From: Siphonodentalium dalli
Taxonomy: Eukaryota > Mollusca > Scaphopoda > Gadilida > Siphonodentaliidae
Assembly (NCBI GenBank): GCA_032622095.1
Contig: CP136062.1
Coordinates: forward strand, 161,010,875 to 161,074,874
Reading direction: 5' to 3'
DNA length: 64,000 nucleotides
Positions 43,950 through 55,016 of the stretch are shown piece after piece (the first letter of the stretch is position 1; every line of letters begins with the position of its first letter). Both the position numbers and the translations under genes were made by a program. The notes beneath the pieces are model-generated. The model had not been told where the DNA came from. It saw only the letters and a program-made list of their open reading frames with translations, and made no database searches.

Positions 43950-46905
43950 GATTAATTGAAGTTCAATAACGCTGGATTCCATACACACTTTCCCCAATAT
44001 CTTGTGTTAATAGTATGAGACTGTTGATAGTGGGACAACCTCTCACTTTAATTAATGACAATATCTCTGGCTCCCCCAAGAAATCTCATACATCTTATTT
44101 AAGCTAGTTGATATGAATTGAAGTTCAATAATGCTGGATTCCATACACACTTTCCCTGATTGATATCTTGTGTTAATAATTGGGAGGCTGTTGATAGTCG
44201 GACACTCTCCCACTTTAATGACGATGTTTCTAGCTCCCCCAAGAAATCTCATACATTCAGCTAGTTGATATGAATTGAAGTTCAATAACGCTGGATTCCA
44301 TACACACTTTCCCCGATATCTTGTGTTAATAGTACGAGACTGTTGATAATGGGACACTCTCTCACTTTAATTAATGACGATATCTCTAGCTCCCCCAAGA
44401 AATCTCATACATTCAGCTAGTTGATATGAAATGAAATTCAATAACGCTGGATTCCATACACACTTTCCCCGATATCTTGTGTTAATAGTAGTACGAGACT
44501 TTTGATAATCAGACACTCTCTCACTTTAATGTCGATATCTCTAGCTTCCCCAAGAAATCTCATACATTCAGCTAGTTGATATGAATTGAAGTTCAATAAC
44601 GCTGGATTACATACACACTTTCCCTGATATCTTGTGTTGATAGTAGTATGAGACTTTTGATAATCGGACACTCTCTCACTGTAATGACGATATCTCTAGC
44701 TCCCCCAAGAAATCTCATACATACAGCTAGTTGATATGAATTGAAGTTTAATAACGCTGGATTCCATACACACTTTCCCTGATTGATATCTTGTGTTAAT
44801 AATTGGGAGGCTGTTGATAGTCGGACACTCTCCCACTTTAATGACGATGTTTCTAGCTCCCCCAAGAAATCTCATACATACAGCTAGTTGATATGAATTG
44901 AAATTCAATAACACTGGATTCCATACACACTTTCCCCGATATCTTGTGTTAATAGTAGTACGAGACTTTTGATAGTCGGACAACCTCTCACTTTAATTAA
45001 TGACAATATCTCTGGCTCCCCCAAGAAATCTCATACATCTTAATTAATCTAGTTGATATGAATTGAAGTTCAATAATGCTGGATTCCATACACACTTTCC
45101 CTGATTGATATCTTGTGTTAATAATTGGGAGGCTGTTGATAGTCGGACACTCTCCCACTTTAATGACGATGTTTCTAGCTCCCCCAAGAAATCTCATACA
45201 TTCAGCTAGTTGATATGAATTGAAGTTCAATAACGCTGGATTCCATACACACTTTCCCCGATATCTTGTGTTAATAGTACGAGACTGTTGATAATGGGAC
45301 ACTCTCTCACTTTAATTAATGACGATATCTCTAGCTCCCCCAAGAAATCTCATACATTCAGCTAGTTGATATGAATTGAAATTCAATAACGCTGGATTCA
45401 ATACACACTTTCCCCGATATCTTGTGTTAATAGTAGTACGAGACTTTTGATAATCGGACACTCTCTCACTTTAATGACGATATCTCTAGCTTCCCCAAGA
45501 AATCTCATACATTCAGCTAGTTGATATGAATTGAAGTTCAATAACGCTGGATTCCATACACACTTTCCCTGATATCTTGTGTTGATAGTAGTATGAGACT
45601 TTTGATAATCGGACACTCTCTCACTTTAATGACGATATCTCTAGCTCCCCCAAGAAATCTCATACATACAGCTAGTTGATATGAATTGAAGTTCAATAAC
45701 GCTGGATTCCATACACACTTTCCCTGATTTATATCTTGTGTTAATAATTGGGAGGCTGTTGATAGTCGGACACTCTCCCACTTTAATGACGATGTTTCTA
45801 GCTCCCCCAAGAAATCTCATACATACAGCTACATGTAGTTGATATGAATTGAAGTTCAATAATGCTGGATTCCATACACACTTTCCCTGATTGATATCTT
45901 GTGTTAATAATTGGGAGGCTGTTGATAGTCGGACACTCTCCCACTTTAATGACGATGTTTCTAGCTCCCCCAAGAAATCTCATACATACAGCTAGTTGAT
46001 ATGAATTGAAGTTCAATAACGCTGGATTCCATACACACTTTCCCTGATTGATATCTTTTGTTAATAATAGTACGAGACTGTTGATATTCGGACACTCTCT
46101 CACTTTAATGACGATGTTTCTAGCTCCCCCAAGAAATCTCATACATACAGCTACATGTAGTTGATATGAATTGAAGTTCAATAATGCTGGATTCCATACA
46201 CGCTTTCCCTGATTGATATCTTGTGTTAATAATTGGGAGGCTGTTGATAGTCGGACACTCTCCCACTTTAATGACGATGTTTCTAGCTCCCCCAAGAAAT
46301 CTCATACATACAGCTAGTTGATATGAATTGAAGTTCAATAACGCTGGATTCCATACACACTTTCCCTGATTGATATCTTTTGTTAATAATAGTACGAGAC
46401 TGTTGATATTCGGACACTCTCTCACTTTAATGACGATGTTTCTAGCTCTCCCAAGAAATCTCATACATACAGCTACATGTAGTTGATATGAATTGAAGTT
46501 CAATAATGCTGGATTCCATACACACTTTCCCTGATTGATATCTTGTGTTAATAATTGGGAGGCTGTTGATAGTCGGACACTCTCCCACTTTAATGACGAT
46601 ATTTCTAGCTCCCCCAAGAAATCTCATACATACAGCTAGTTGATAAGGGTTGAAGTTCAATAACGCTGGTATTCCATACACACTTTCCCTGATATCTTGT
46701 GTTGATAGTAGTATGAGACTTTTGATAATCGGACACTCTCTCACTTTAATGACAATATCTCTAGCTCCCCCAAGAAATCTCATACATCTAGCTAGTTGAT
46801 ATGAATTGAAGTTCAATAACGCTGGATTCCACGCCCATATACTCCGATGTTTAGTGTTAATAATTGGAGGTTGTTGATAGTGGGACACTCTCTCACTTTA
46901 ATTAC
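43950..46905. repeat. ~157-bp satellite array, ~18-19 monomers
   Basis: The monomer contains GAAGTTCAATAACGCTGGAT, TCCATACACACTTTCC, YGATATCTTGTGTTAATA and CTAGCTCCCCCAAGAAATCT. Successive GCTGGATT positions are about 154-160 bp apart. Segments 44052-44865 and 44997-45810 correspond at a constant 945-bp offset (six monomers); 45798-46295 and 46120-46617 correspond at 322 bp (two monomers). Many minus-strand frames here are repeats of one another and shift frame between monomers, so I do not call genes. Confidence 0.95.
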
Positions 46906-47700
46906 GCGCCACACAATTCCACCTAATGACAGACCACTCGAGTTTTATTTCGCCAGAACAATCACACCTTGGAACTCGAATAGAGAACCAGCATTGATCG
47001 CGCGTAATAATCTTTTTACGCTGTTTACTTATGTCAGTTAATTTGTGAGATTTTCGTTATTTGACATCCGAGTTCTGTTTACTCTGTGAGTTTCTCGTTA
47101 TTGGGTTTGTTTGCTTGTCTCAAATCCCAGCCCACTGACGTAATTTAGTTCTGAAACTAATCTAGCTTATTGATGCTAAGGATCATGATTTCGTTTCAGT
47201 TCAACTTACATCTGACCTGTCGTCAATGGAATACTCCTTATTTATTCTGCTACATCATCATTATGTTCCTAATTTAATATTACATTTTCATTATAGGGCC
47301 AAAAACAAAAAGCCGCTTTGTTTCCAAAACCCTGCCTGGCTGACATTTTCTTGACTGCCTCATTTTTTTCTTCACTTTCATCCGGAAGGCTAGTTAATAT
47401 AATTAAGTTACCTGTTAGAGTTCCAGTGTGAATATTTATCTTTTTTCCCAATCCCAAAAGCAAAAATAAGTCAGTTATTAAGCTCAGCGTTGCAATATTG
47501 CTGAGTGATTAAATTCAAGGGTCAGCATGTTTTTATCCAATGCTTGGCTCATTTTCGATACACATTGATCTACCATATCCCATGGGACTGTGACTACACT
47601 ATTATATAGCTTATAAGGCTGAAAGGTTTTTAAAAAAAAATTGTAAAAAAAAAAAGAAAAAAAAAAGGCCTGTCTGGAAAATTATCCCAATGTTACCGGA
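46906..47700. other. No confirmed gene
   Basis: A 64-codon minus-strand frame (47269-47463) looks somewhat protein-like (SLPDESEEKNEAVKKMSARQ) but I do not recognise it. AT-rich with A runs near 47630-47668. Confidence 0.35.
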
Positions 47701-47721
47701 AACAGAGAAGTTTTTTTTTTT

Positions 47722-47925
47722 GGCATTGTCATCATTCACCCCACTCCACCTCCATCCCCACCCCAACCTGGGCCAAATCATCATTCACCCCTCCACCTCC
47801 ACTCCCCCTCCATCCCCGCCCACCCCTCCATCCCCACCCCTCCATACCCACACCCTCTGTCTGCACCCCACTCCCCCTCCATCCCCCACCCCCTCCATCT
47901 CCACCCCAATTAACCTGGGCCAAAT
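47722..47925. repeat. Pyrimidine-rich low-complexity tract
   Basis: CCCCACCCCTCCATCC-like sequence for about 200 bp. The proline-rich plus frame and glycine-rich minus frame are consequences of composition. GGGCCAAATCA / GGGCCAAATAACG bound a partial duplication. Confidence 0.85.
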
Positions 47926-48044
47926 AACGTCTCAGCAGATGGAAATTTCATGCCTGGCTAAACATTTTAGTTTGAAATTTCAAACCAAAAAATAAGATGA
48001 AATTTATTTGATTTTCCAACTAATATTAGTGTAAAATTTGTTAT

Positions 48045-48131
48045 TAACCCTTTCATGACTTGAGCTGCGCTGGTGCAGCATTAAAGACCCTCAGCCAGTG
48101 CATTGTCTTATATATGCGAGTCTCCCATACA
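48045..48131. mobile_element. Family C MITE fragment, copy 5 (left half)
   Basis: TTAACCCTTTCATGACTTGA to GCGAGTCTCCCATA, ending at the palindrome centre exactly as at 4030. A weak GCAGCATTCAAAACCCTC echo follows at 48164. Confidence 0.8.
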
Positions 48132-48374
48132 TCAGTTGTTTTTGTTTTGTTTTGTTTTTCTTGCAGCATTCAAAACCCTCTCCTTGTGCATTCTTTTATA
48201 ATGCGAGTCTTTTGTCACAAGGATGACTGCACTAAAGTTGGTCTTTGGTCACAAATTGATCTTATAGTAATAGAAATGGCTGTTTTATCGATGAGCCCAT
48301 GTAAATGAACTTATAATTATGATGAATGTCAGTTATGTAGAAAACACTATATATGACAATGGCCCCTGTCGCAT

Positions 48375-48644
48375 GACATTACCAAGCCTTGAAATAGTGT
48401 GTCTGTCATTTGCAGAATGACGTCCCCAGAGGGTGAATTTAGTGATGCTACCCCGCATAGCGGGCTAGCATCACCAAATTCACCCTCTGGGGACATCATT
48501 CTGCTTACACCTCAGCAGAATGAGGTTCCCAGAGGATGAATTTGGTGATGCTAGCCCACTATGCGGGGTAACATCACTAAATTCACCCTCTGGGGACCTC
48601 ATTCTGCAAATGACAGACACACTATTTCAAGGCTTGGACATTAC
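48375..48644. mobile_element. Family D MITE, subtype I, copy 14, with perfect 8-bp duplication
   Basis: Element 48383-48636 with 9-bp ends CAAGCCTTG / CAAGGCTTG and about 30-bp TIR. GACATTAC flanks it at 48375-48382 and 48637-48644. This compact 254-bp form lacks the subtype I interior. It is the best evidence that family D is hAT-like. Confidence 0.93.
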
Positions 48645-48742
48645 GCGGACTAGTGTGTATTAATGTATACAGAACGACAACGACCCCATCAGCGACACTG
48701 TGTAGGTAACTTGAGGGTGAATTTAGTGACGATAATTACGAT

Positions 48743-48922
48743 TAACCCTTTGAGTGCCAGGGGCCGATCTCATCGACCCTAAACCTACAAAATAAGTATG
48801 TTAAAGAATATAAGAATAAATTATATTCTCTTATATATGCGAGGCGACCTATATATAAGAGAATGCATTGGCACAGGGTATATGGGTTGATACAAAAATC
48901 GACCTGGCACTCAAAGGGTTAA
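48743..48922. mobile_element. Family A TTAA MITE, copy 4 (shortest)
   Basis: TTAA at 48743-48746 and 48919-48922; 172 bp between. The core palindrome has lost its central part. Confidence 0.9.
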
Positions 48923-48972
48923 GTAGAGATAATTAATTATATCAAAGAGTGATATTCAATGTATACTTTTAT

Positions 48973-49104
48973 CAGGCACCAGCCTAGAGGTTTAATTAGT
49001 TTCAAAAAGTCACTTAAATTCTCCCAATCAGATTATAGAGATATAGACTTTATCAGGGAGCAGTAACAAAGGCTGAAGTTCAACTTAAACACCAACATCA
49101 CCAC
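48973..49104. repeat. Repeat F-related fragment
   Basis: CAGGCACCAGCCTAGAGGTT and CAGGGAGCAGTAACAAAGGC match the segment beginning at about 6973. Confidence 0.6.
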
Positions 49105-49424
49105 ACCCGCAGTGGGCTAGCATCACCAAATTCACCCACAGGAAACCTCATTCTGCTGAGGCCTGTCAGTCACCTCGATTGTGCAATTTATCTTCTGAAA
49201 ATTAGGGAATATAGGGGACTGAACAGAAGGTGGAAAAAGTAACTAGAAACTAAATTAATTTGAGACTATAGATACTTCCCAGAAGATGAGGCCTAAGCAG
49301 AATGAGGTCATCAGTGGGTGAATTAATTATGCTACCTCGCTGTGTGGGGTAGCATCAATAAATTCACTCTCAGGCGACCTCATTCTGCAAACAACAGACA
49401 CTTTATTTCCAGGCCTGGTTTCAG
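49105..49424. mobile_element. Family D MITE, subtype I, copy 15
   Basis: Left end truncated (starts CACCCGCAGTGGGCTAGCAT). Interior and right terminus (CTTTATTTCCAGGCCTGG) present. Confidence 0.78.
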
Positions 49425-49451
49425 GTGATCAGAAAAACGGACCACAATGTG

Positions 49452-49709
49452 TTAACCCTTTCATGACGGGAGCTGTGCTGGTGCAGCATTAAAGATCCTG
49501 TGCCAGTGCAATCTCTTATAAATGCGAGTCTCCAATAGGAAGCCTCACATGTATAAGAGAATGCACTGGCTTACATAGTCAAGGTATATATTGTTAGGCC
49601 AATGTATTCTCTTATATATGAGAGTCTCCCTATGGGAGTCTCGCATATATAAGAGAATGAATTAGCACAGGTTGCAAAATTTCAGGAAGCTCCAGTTATG
49701 AAGGGTTCA
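49452..49709. mobile_element. Family C TTAA MITE, copy 6
   Basis: Starts TTAACCCTTTCATGACGGGA, with two core palindromes joined by TTACATAGTCAAGGTATATA, and ends CAGTTATGAAGGG TTCA. Internal CACAGGTTGCAAAATTTCAGG shows the asymmetric right arm of family C. Confidence 0.88.
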
Positions 49710-50200
49710 ATCTTGCTTGATATGTTGACGTCGGGTGACTTGTGTGTCACGTAAATCGTTTAATGACATCAGACAATGAGTCTTTGGTGCTACAGAGGCC
49801 TCCAGGTGTTTATTCCACCTCATTTAGAATCCATCCAGTTTATCAAAAAACTTTTCCCAAGTAATTATGTGTCAATTAGTGTGTTCTCTTTGTTAGTCTC
49901 GGACAGGACACTGTTAGACTCGGACATAACGCAGTGTACGTGACTTGAGACATGTGTAACTTACGTCGTTCATGCAGCGAGCCAATCACTTAATGGTGGT
50001 CGGAGAATCAATGAATCTCATCGTGAGGTTGAAGCAGCAGGTTGTTCGTGGGAGTTCTGATTGACACCACCTATGGGATGGATTCCATTCATAACTCTTG
50101 GATAGGGGAAAAATTAATGGGATGAAATACGGCAACTTGCACTAATCAAAAGTGTATTATTGGTCGTCTTGTGCAAAAAGCTTGACCAATGTTTAGATGA
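49710..50200. other. No gene seen
   Basis: Unassigned sequence. Confidence 0.35.
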
Positions 50201-50960
50201 ATGATGGTGGGTGTCATGTCTGTCCATCCATCCATCTGTGTCACAATGTATGTGCGATAACTTTAACAAATGTACCCCAATTTTGATTAAATTTTGTCCT
50301 TCGTGAGTCTCTTGGATGAGTTTGATAACCAGTCCTATCCAATTTAATACCCCCCCCCACTCTAAAAAAAATGGGGTGTAAAACCTCATCCATCCAGGCA
50401 GATGTCTCAAATACCGGTTGTCGGATCTAAATGAAATTTGGTATGGATGTTCACTGCTGGAGGTCTTTCAACGGAGTGTTCACTCGTTTTTTTCCCCAGA
50501 TTTTCCGTTTTAGAGTTATTCATCTTTGTTATATCTGGAAATGTTGTTTTTTTGTCTGTCCGAGCAGATACCACCACCGGTTGACTAATCAAATTTGGTA
50601 CGTTCACCACCATGAGAGCAATCAATTGAGGGTTCAATCTTTGTTTTGCGTTCTAGAGTTATATAATACTCATCTTTGTTTATTTGGAAGTTTTGTTTTT
50701 ATCTCTTCATCACATGTGGACGGATATCAATGAAATTTGGTATGATTGTTCTCTACTATGATGGCAATCAATTGAGTGTTCAATCGTTTTGTTCATGTTT
50801 TCAGTTCTAGAGATATTTATCTTTGTATGAAAATGGGTTATTTTTCCATCCGTGCCGATCTCAACCATACTTTGTCTGTTCGAATTTGCCACCTTTGGGT
50901 GTATCCCAGCCCCGCTGTTGCAGTCTCTTGTTTTTTCAGGAGGTATGCCTCCCGGTTCAT
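50200..50960. repeat. Degenerate tandem repeat with CCATCCATCC head
   Basis: AAATTTGGTAYG, then a TCACTRCTR phrase, then GCAATCAATTGAGKGTTCAAT and ATCTTTGTT recur about every 110-150 bp (50407, 50590, 50730). Style resembles the blocks at 21190 and 62060. Frames on both strands are shadows. Confidence 0.7.
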
Positions 50961-51072
50961 CTGTTAATTTATAGGGGCGTGATATCACAATGAAAGTAAC
51001 CCACTGCATGGCTCCTCTGCCAATAAAACTGATATTGGAATATGGCCTAACAATTTAGAGGTTATTTATTCT

Positions 51073-51411
51073 TTAACCTTTCCATGACTGCATGGAGCTT
51101 CCTGAAATTTTGCGAAAACACTGTGCCAATGCATTCTCTTATATATAAGGAGCCTCGCATATATAAGAAAATGCATTTGCCTAACAATAATTTTCTTGAC
51201 ATTGTAAGCCAGTGCATTCTCTTAAATGTAGGAACCTCGCATAGATAAGAGAATGCAAAGCTGGTTTACAAGATGAAAGTAAATATTGTTAGACCAATTC
51301 AATCTCTTATATATGTGAGGCGCCCTATGAGAGACTCGCATATATAAGAGAATGCACTGGCACAGGATCTTTAATGCTGCACAAACGCAGCTCACATCAT
51401 GAAAGGGTTAA
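51073..51411. mobile_element. Family C TTAA MITE, copy 7
   Basis: TTAA at 51073-51076 and 51408-51411. Three core palindrome remnants (about 51122, 51203, 51297) instead of two, with the spacer TTACAAGATGAAAGTAAATA. Confidence 0.88.
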
Positions 51412-52405
51412 CACATTCACTACCGATGCCCATTCAATTAGATGCAAAAGGTACAAGATAAGTCATAGTCGGCAGTGAACTTGTTAATCTCTTGGCTGCT
51501 ATACATCAGTACTGAGTACGGACGTAAAATGTCACTCTGTGTGCTATATGTCCGAACGGACCTACTTCAGCACATTAGCACTCGGCCAGGATTCATAACT
51601 GAAACTCAGAGATTGGTATACATCGGAACAACTGTATCTCGAAGTTTCAAACAGTGTATGATGTTCCACGACTGTGAATGAAAATAACTATTCAACTGAG
51701 TCAGTTTTATGGTTTTCGTGATATTCCCCCGTTATAGTTTTCCACTGGAAAATGGTCATAACATCAACAGACCAACACACAACGTCATTAGCAGTGAAGC
51801 GGTTAAAACCCACAAAGAAAATAAATCTGTAAATAAAACAAACACAAAATGTAGTTCACATTAAAAACATAGTCAACAATTTCGCCCCGTTTGGTCAGTC
51901 CCACCTCTAGTTATATTATATCTCAACCTATGATTTTTTTACCTTACATGTGTTGAATAAATGTCCAAGTGACTGTTCTGTAATGCATGCCCCACTTTAT
52001 TTTGACTCTATATGTGTTAGCGATCTTACTGCTAATCGAGAGCCTTTACTCAGGTACCCTTGCTAACTGTGATATATCCCACCATATATATTAGAGTGGT
52101 TTAGCAAACTCACACTTAGCAGTTACAATTACCGTACAGTTAGGTAGTCGTTGAAAACTTTATGTCGGGCCATAAATTTGTTTTGCAAATTGACAAGTAT
52201 AGGATTATTGAAATGCAGTGAGAATTTCGCTATACACAATCTACCAGATTAAGCATAACCTTTACAGTAATATATAGGAGAAATGACACAGTAGCATGTT
52301 ATATTTACGCCTCCGAAACATGCCGAGCATTGCTCTTTGAACATGCTTGGGACTATACAACACACAAAGTGCCTATTTTTAGAAGCAAATTAAATTTTTG
52401 AGACA
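51412..52405. other. No gene seen
   Basis: Single-copy-looking sequence. The frame 51475-51681 has no recognised features. Confidence 0.35.
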
Positions 52406-52406
52406 G

Positions 52407-52522
52407 TGCCAATTTTTTTTTTTTATGGGATTGGGTGGGATTCGAACCCCGGCCCATGATGGCGAGCGCGCCTTGCGACTCAAAGTCCGACGTCAGTACC
52501 ACACGGCCACCAAAGCGACCCC
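52407..52522 (-). repeat. tRNA-like sequence with poly(A), probable SINE
   Basis: On the minus strand TGGCCGTGTGG resembles an A box and GGTTCGAATCC is a perfect B box about 54 bp later, followed by CCACCCAATCCCAT and 11-12 A. Acceptor and anticodon stems do not pair well, so it is not a functional tRNA. A tRNA-derived SINE head or tRNA retropseudogene fits best. Confidence 0.6.
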
Positions 52523-52806
52523 AAAAAAGGAAGCTCAAATGGCCGCTGTATTCTGACGTCGGACTTAGGACACTATATGCACATTTTAAGGTCTCTACAG
52601 TAATATCTTCTATTAAATCCTGTTCAATCAGTCAATTGAGGATAGTTAATAAGTTATAAATATATGATACAACATAACTAGTTTGCTGAGTATCCGTAAA
52701 GTTTGAAGTTTTTTAGTCTATGTTACTAACGGAAGAAATTGAAACCCTGTATCCATTATGACAGTTAGGACTTCACTGTTTAATAGTGACCTAGTACCCT
52801 AGCTCA

Positions 52807-52914
52807 GTGAGAGCTAATTTCCGATGAATGGCAACAAGCCATATTTTCGACTAAATCCTGAAAAATTACCCATAATTCTGCTGGGGTTAAAGAGTCGATT
52901 ATTTAGGACATTAC
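52807..52914. mobile_element. Family E half-element, copy 12 (right half)
   Basis: Begins GTGAGAGCTAATTTCCGATG at the palindrome centre and ends TTTAGGACATTAC. Confidence 0.83.
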
Positions 52915-53482
52915 GCTAACTGTGAGTTTTCATAACATCTCTACTATATATTACAGAAGTGTATGTTGAGCGATTTAATCGTGAGGAATCGTTTCATCCT
53001 GTGTCAGAAATGAGTCGTGTTGGAGGTAGTTAATAAATCATCGTTTGACATCTGATCGCGGTCAATAAGTCTGGGAAAAAAAGGTTCTCGGAAGCACTTG
53101 TCAAAACATAACAGTACATAAAAATATTGTTACATTGTCGCAAGTAAATTTGAGAGATGTTACGGTCAATAAAATCAATTCAAAAAAGAATTGCTCACAC
53201 GAACAACTTAATAACTCAAGTCGAAATGACAGGAAAATTACCCACGTCAGTGATAAATAGCGTAGCATTCTGCCCGTTCAAATTGATTATTGACTTTTGA
53301 AGTACGTTTCACATAATCTGAAACCCAAGTAGCGCAACTAATATCAAATCTCGGAAAGTTTTCAATTAGTTTTTTATTTACGCTTGAGATTTCTTTTAGA
53401 CCAGATGTTTTTTTCCAGAGTGGAGTACAACCAACCTAGGTCTGACTTCATAGAATGTGATACTCTACTCATATAAAATCTA
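52915..53482. other. No gene seen
   Basis: Unassigned AT-rich sequence. Confidence 0.35.
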
Positions 53483-53886
53483 TTAACCCTTTACCCAACA
53501 AAACGGCAAAAAACGCCCAAATAAAGCTTCAACAGCCTAAAATATCTTGGGTCTGTTTCAATAAAACCGTACAAATATGGATATCATTGGAACCGGTTCA
53601 TTGACCACATTGTGATGGTTACAGTTATGCCCTGTGCCAATGCATTCTCTTATATATGCGAGTCGACCATAGGTCGCCTCGCATATATAAGAGAATGCAT
53701 TGGCCTAAAAAAAATCTTTTTTTAACACTTTTTACCATTTTTTCTTACATTCTTTGTTAAACAATTTTATAATTTTTAATGTGTTAAGCCAATGCATTCT
53801 CTTATATATGCGAGGCGACCTATGGTCGACTCGCATATATAAGAGAATGCATTGGCACAGGGCCGTTCTGTTGGGTAAAGGGTTAA
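53483..53886. mobile_element. Family B TTAA MITE, copy 3
   Basis: TTAA at 53483-53486 and 53883-53886; ends CCCTTTACCCAAC / GTTGGGTAAAGGG; two core palindromes at about 53634-53705 and 53788-53861. It immediately precedes the left end of a family D copy. Confidence 0.93.
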
Positions 53887-54094
53887 AGCCTGCAAATAGT
53901 GTGTCTGTTACATGTATTTGCATAATGAGGCCTCATGAGGGTGCATTTGGTGAAGCTATCCCGCATGGTTGGCTAGCACCACCAAATTCACCCTCTGGGA
54001 ACCTCATTATGCTTAGGACTCAACTGCTATGAGAGACCTAGGATAAGATAGAAGTTCCCCAGAAGTTGGTGATATTAACCCATCAGTCACCTCG
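53885..54094. mobile_element. Family D MITE, copy 16, left part
   Basis: Left end AAAGCCTGCAAATAGTGTGT to CATCAGTCACCTCG, where the LINE begins. Continues at 58702. Confidence 0.85.
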
Positions 54095-54206
54095 CTTTTC
54101 AAATTCGCTCTGCTGTTTTGTTTATTTCTCGATGTTTTTGGACATTTAGCTTTCGGATATAAAGGATATTCAGTTCTGTATGACTGTTTAGGATTATATA
54201 GTTTGA

Positions 54207-55016
54207 ATGTCAGATAAGAAACGTGACCGCAATTCGGAGGGAGAGACACCCAAGCCATCCGAAAAAAATCCCAAAACTAGCGCGGGTGCAATGGCCGACG
54301 GCGACGGTGTAGTCAACCAGCTGAAAGCGTTGACCGATGTCATCAATGAAGTAAAAAATGGACAAGATGGAATGCGAAAGGCGATTGACAAAAAATTAGA
54401 CAAGATGAGGGACGAGTGGAAAAAGACTTTTGATGAAAAATTTAAAGTACTTAAAGAGGACATAACGTTGGAAATCGGAGTGGAACGTGCTAGGCTCGAT
54501 ACAGTTATTCAACAAGTTGGAGAGTTAACCAACCGTATCGCGCACGCTGATCGACAACAATCTGACCCAGTTACGCCGCCGTTACGCCAATCAGCTGATG
54601 ACAGCGAGCTCGCTGTTATTATAACAAATGTGCCGGAGAGACAGGATGAAGACCTCGACGAGGTGATACAGGGAATGTTAACTACCATGAAGCTAGAGAA
54701 TCAAGAGATCCGTGTATTATCCGCGAGGAGGCTGAATAAAAGGGTGCTGAACAAACCAGCGTTGTTAAAGGTAACTTTCGAAACTGTGCCACAAAAAGTG
54801 AAGGTTCTTCGGAACAAACAAAAACTACGCGATGATGACAGATATAAAGAATGTTACATCCGCAGCAGTAAGCCACACGTTGAGAGGCTGGTCGAGACGA
54901 ATGCCAGGACACTCCTCGCACAGTTACCGAATGGCCATGAATTCTTTGTGTCGGGAAGTGGGCGAATCGTTCGGAAGTCGGACCGCCATCACCGAGGGGC
55001 CAACAACTCGAGATAG
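54207..55016 (+). CDS. LINE ORF1 protein, coiled coil plus RRM-like domain
   Basis: 269 residues from ATG at 54207 (the first in-frame methionine, MSDKKRDRNS). ORF1 proteins bind the element's RNA and act as chaperones in the ribonucleoprotein. Residues 1-30 are charged and polar. Residues about 38-112 form a likely coiled coil (MRDEWKKTFDEKFKVLKEDI). Residues about 134-255 resemble the RRM/C-terminal fold of L1-like ORF1 proteins (AVIITNVPERQDEDLDEVI, CYIRSSKPHVERLVE, SGSGRIVRKS). The frame is intact. It ends at TAG 55014-55016, and the downstream polymerase frame continues in the same phase. GC content looks higher than in the downstream ORF2. The overlapping minus-strand and +1 frames are shadows. 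Confidence 0.88.
   Translation: MSDKKRDRNSEGETPKPSEKNPKTSAGAMADGDGVVNQLKALTDVINEVKNGQDGMRKAIDKKLDKMRDEWKKTFDEKFKVLKEDITLEIGVERARLDTVIQQVGELTNRIAHADRQQSDPVTPPLRQSADDSELAVIITNVPERQDEDLDEVIQGMLTTMKLENQEIRVLSARRLNKRVLNKPALLKVTFETVPQKVKVLRNKQKLRDDDRYKECYIRSSKPHVERLVETNARTLLAQLPNGHEFFVSGSGRIVRKSDRHHRGANNSR

Noticed and set aside
43950-46905. Many minus-strand frames of 70-165 codons with repeated NTRYRGKCVWNPALLNFNSY-like text
   Set aside because: They fall in a 157-bp satellite whose period is not a multiple of three, so the frame shifts at each monomer and the same text recurs in different registers. No start context or domain.
47269-47463. Somewhat protein-like 64-codon minus-strand frame
   Set aside because: Short, no recognised motif and no neighbouring exon; could be chance.
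47732-47995. Proline-rich plus frame and glycine/tryptophan-rich minus frame
   Set aside because: Both arise from a CCCCACCCCTCCATCC low-complexity tract.
50407-51009. Frames on both strands containing HTKFHLDPTT-like and similar text
   Set aside because: They follow the degenerate tandem repeat units (AAATTTGGTAYG phrases) and overlap on opposite strands.
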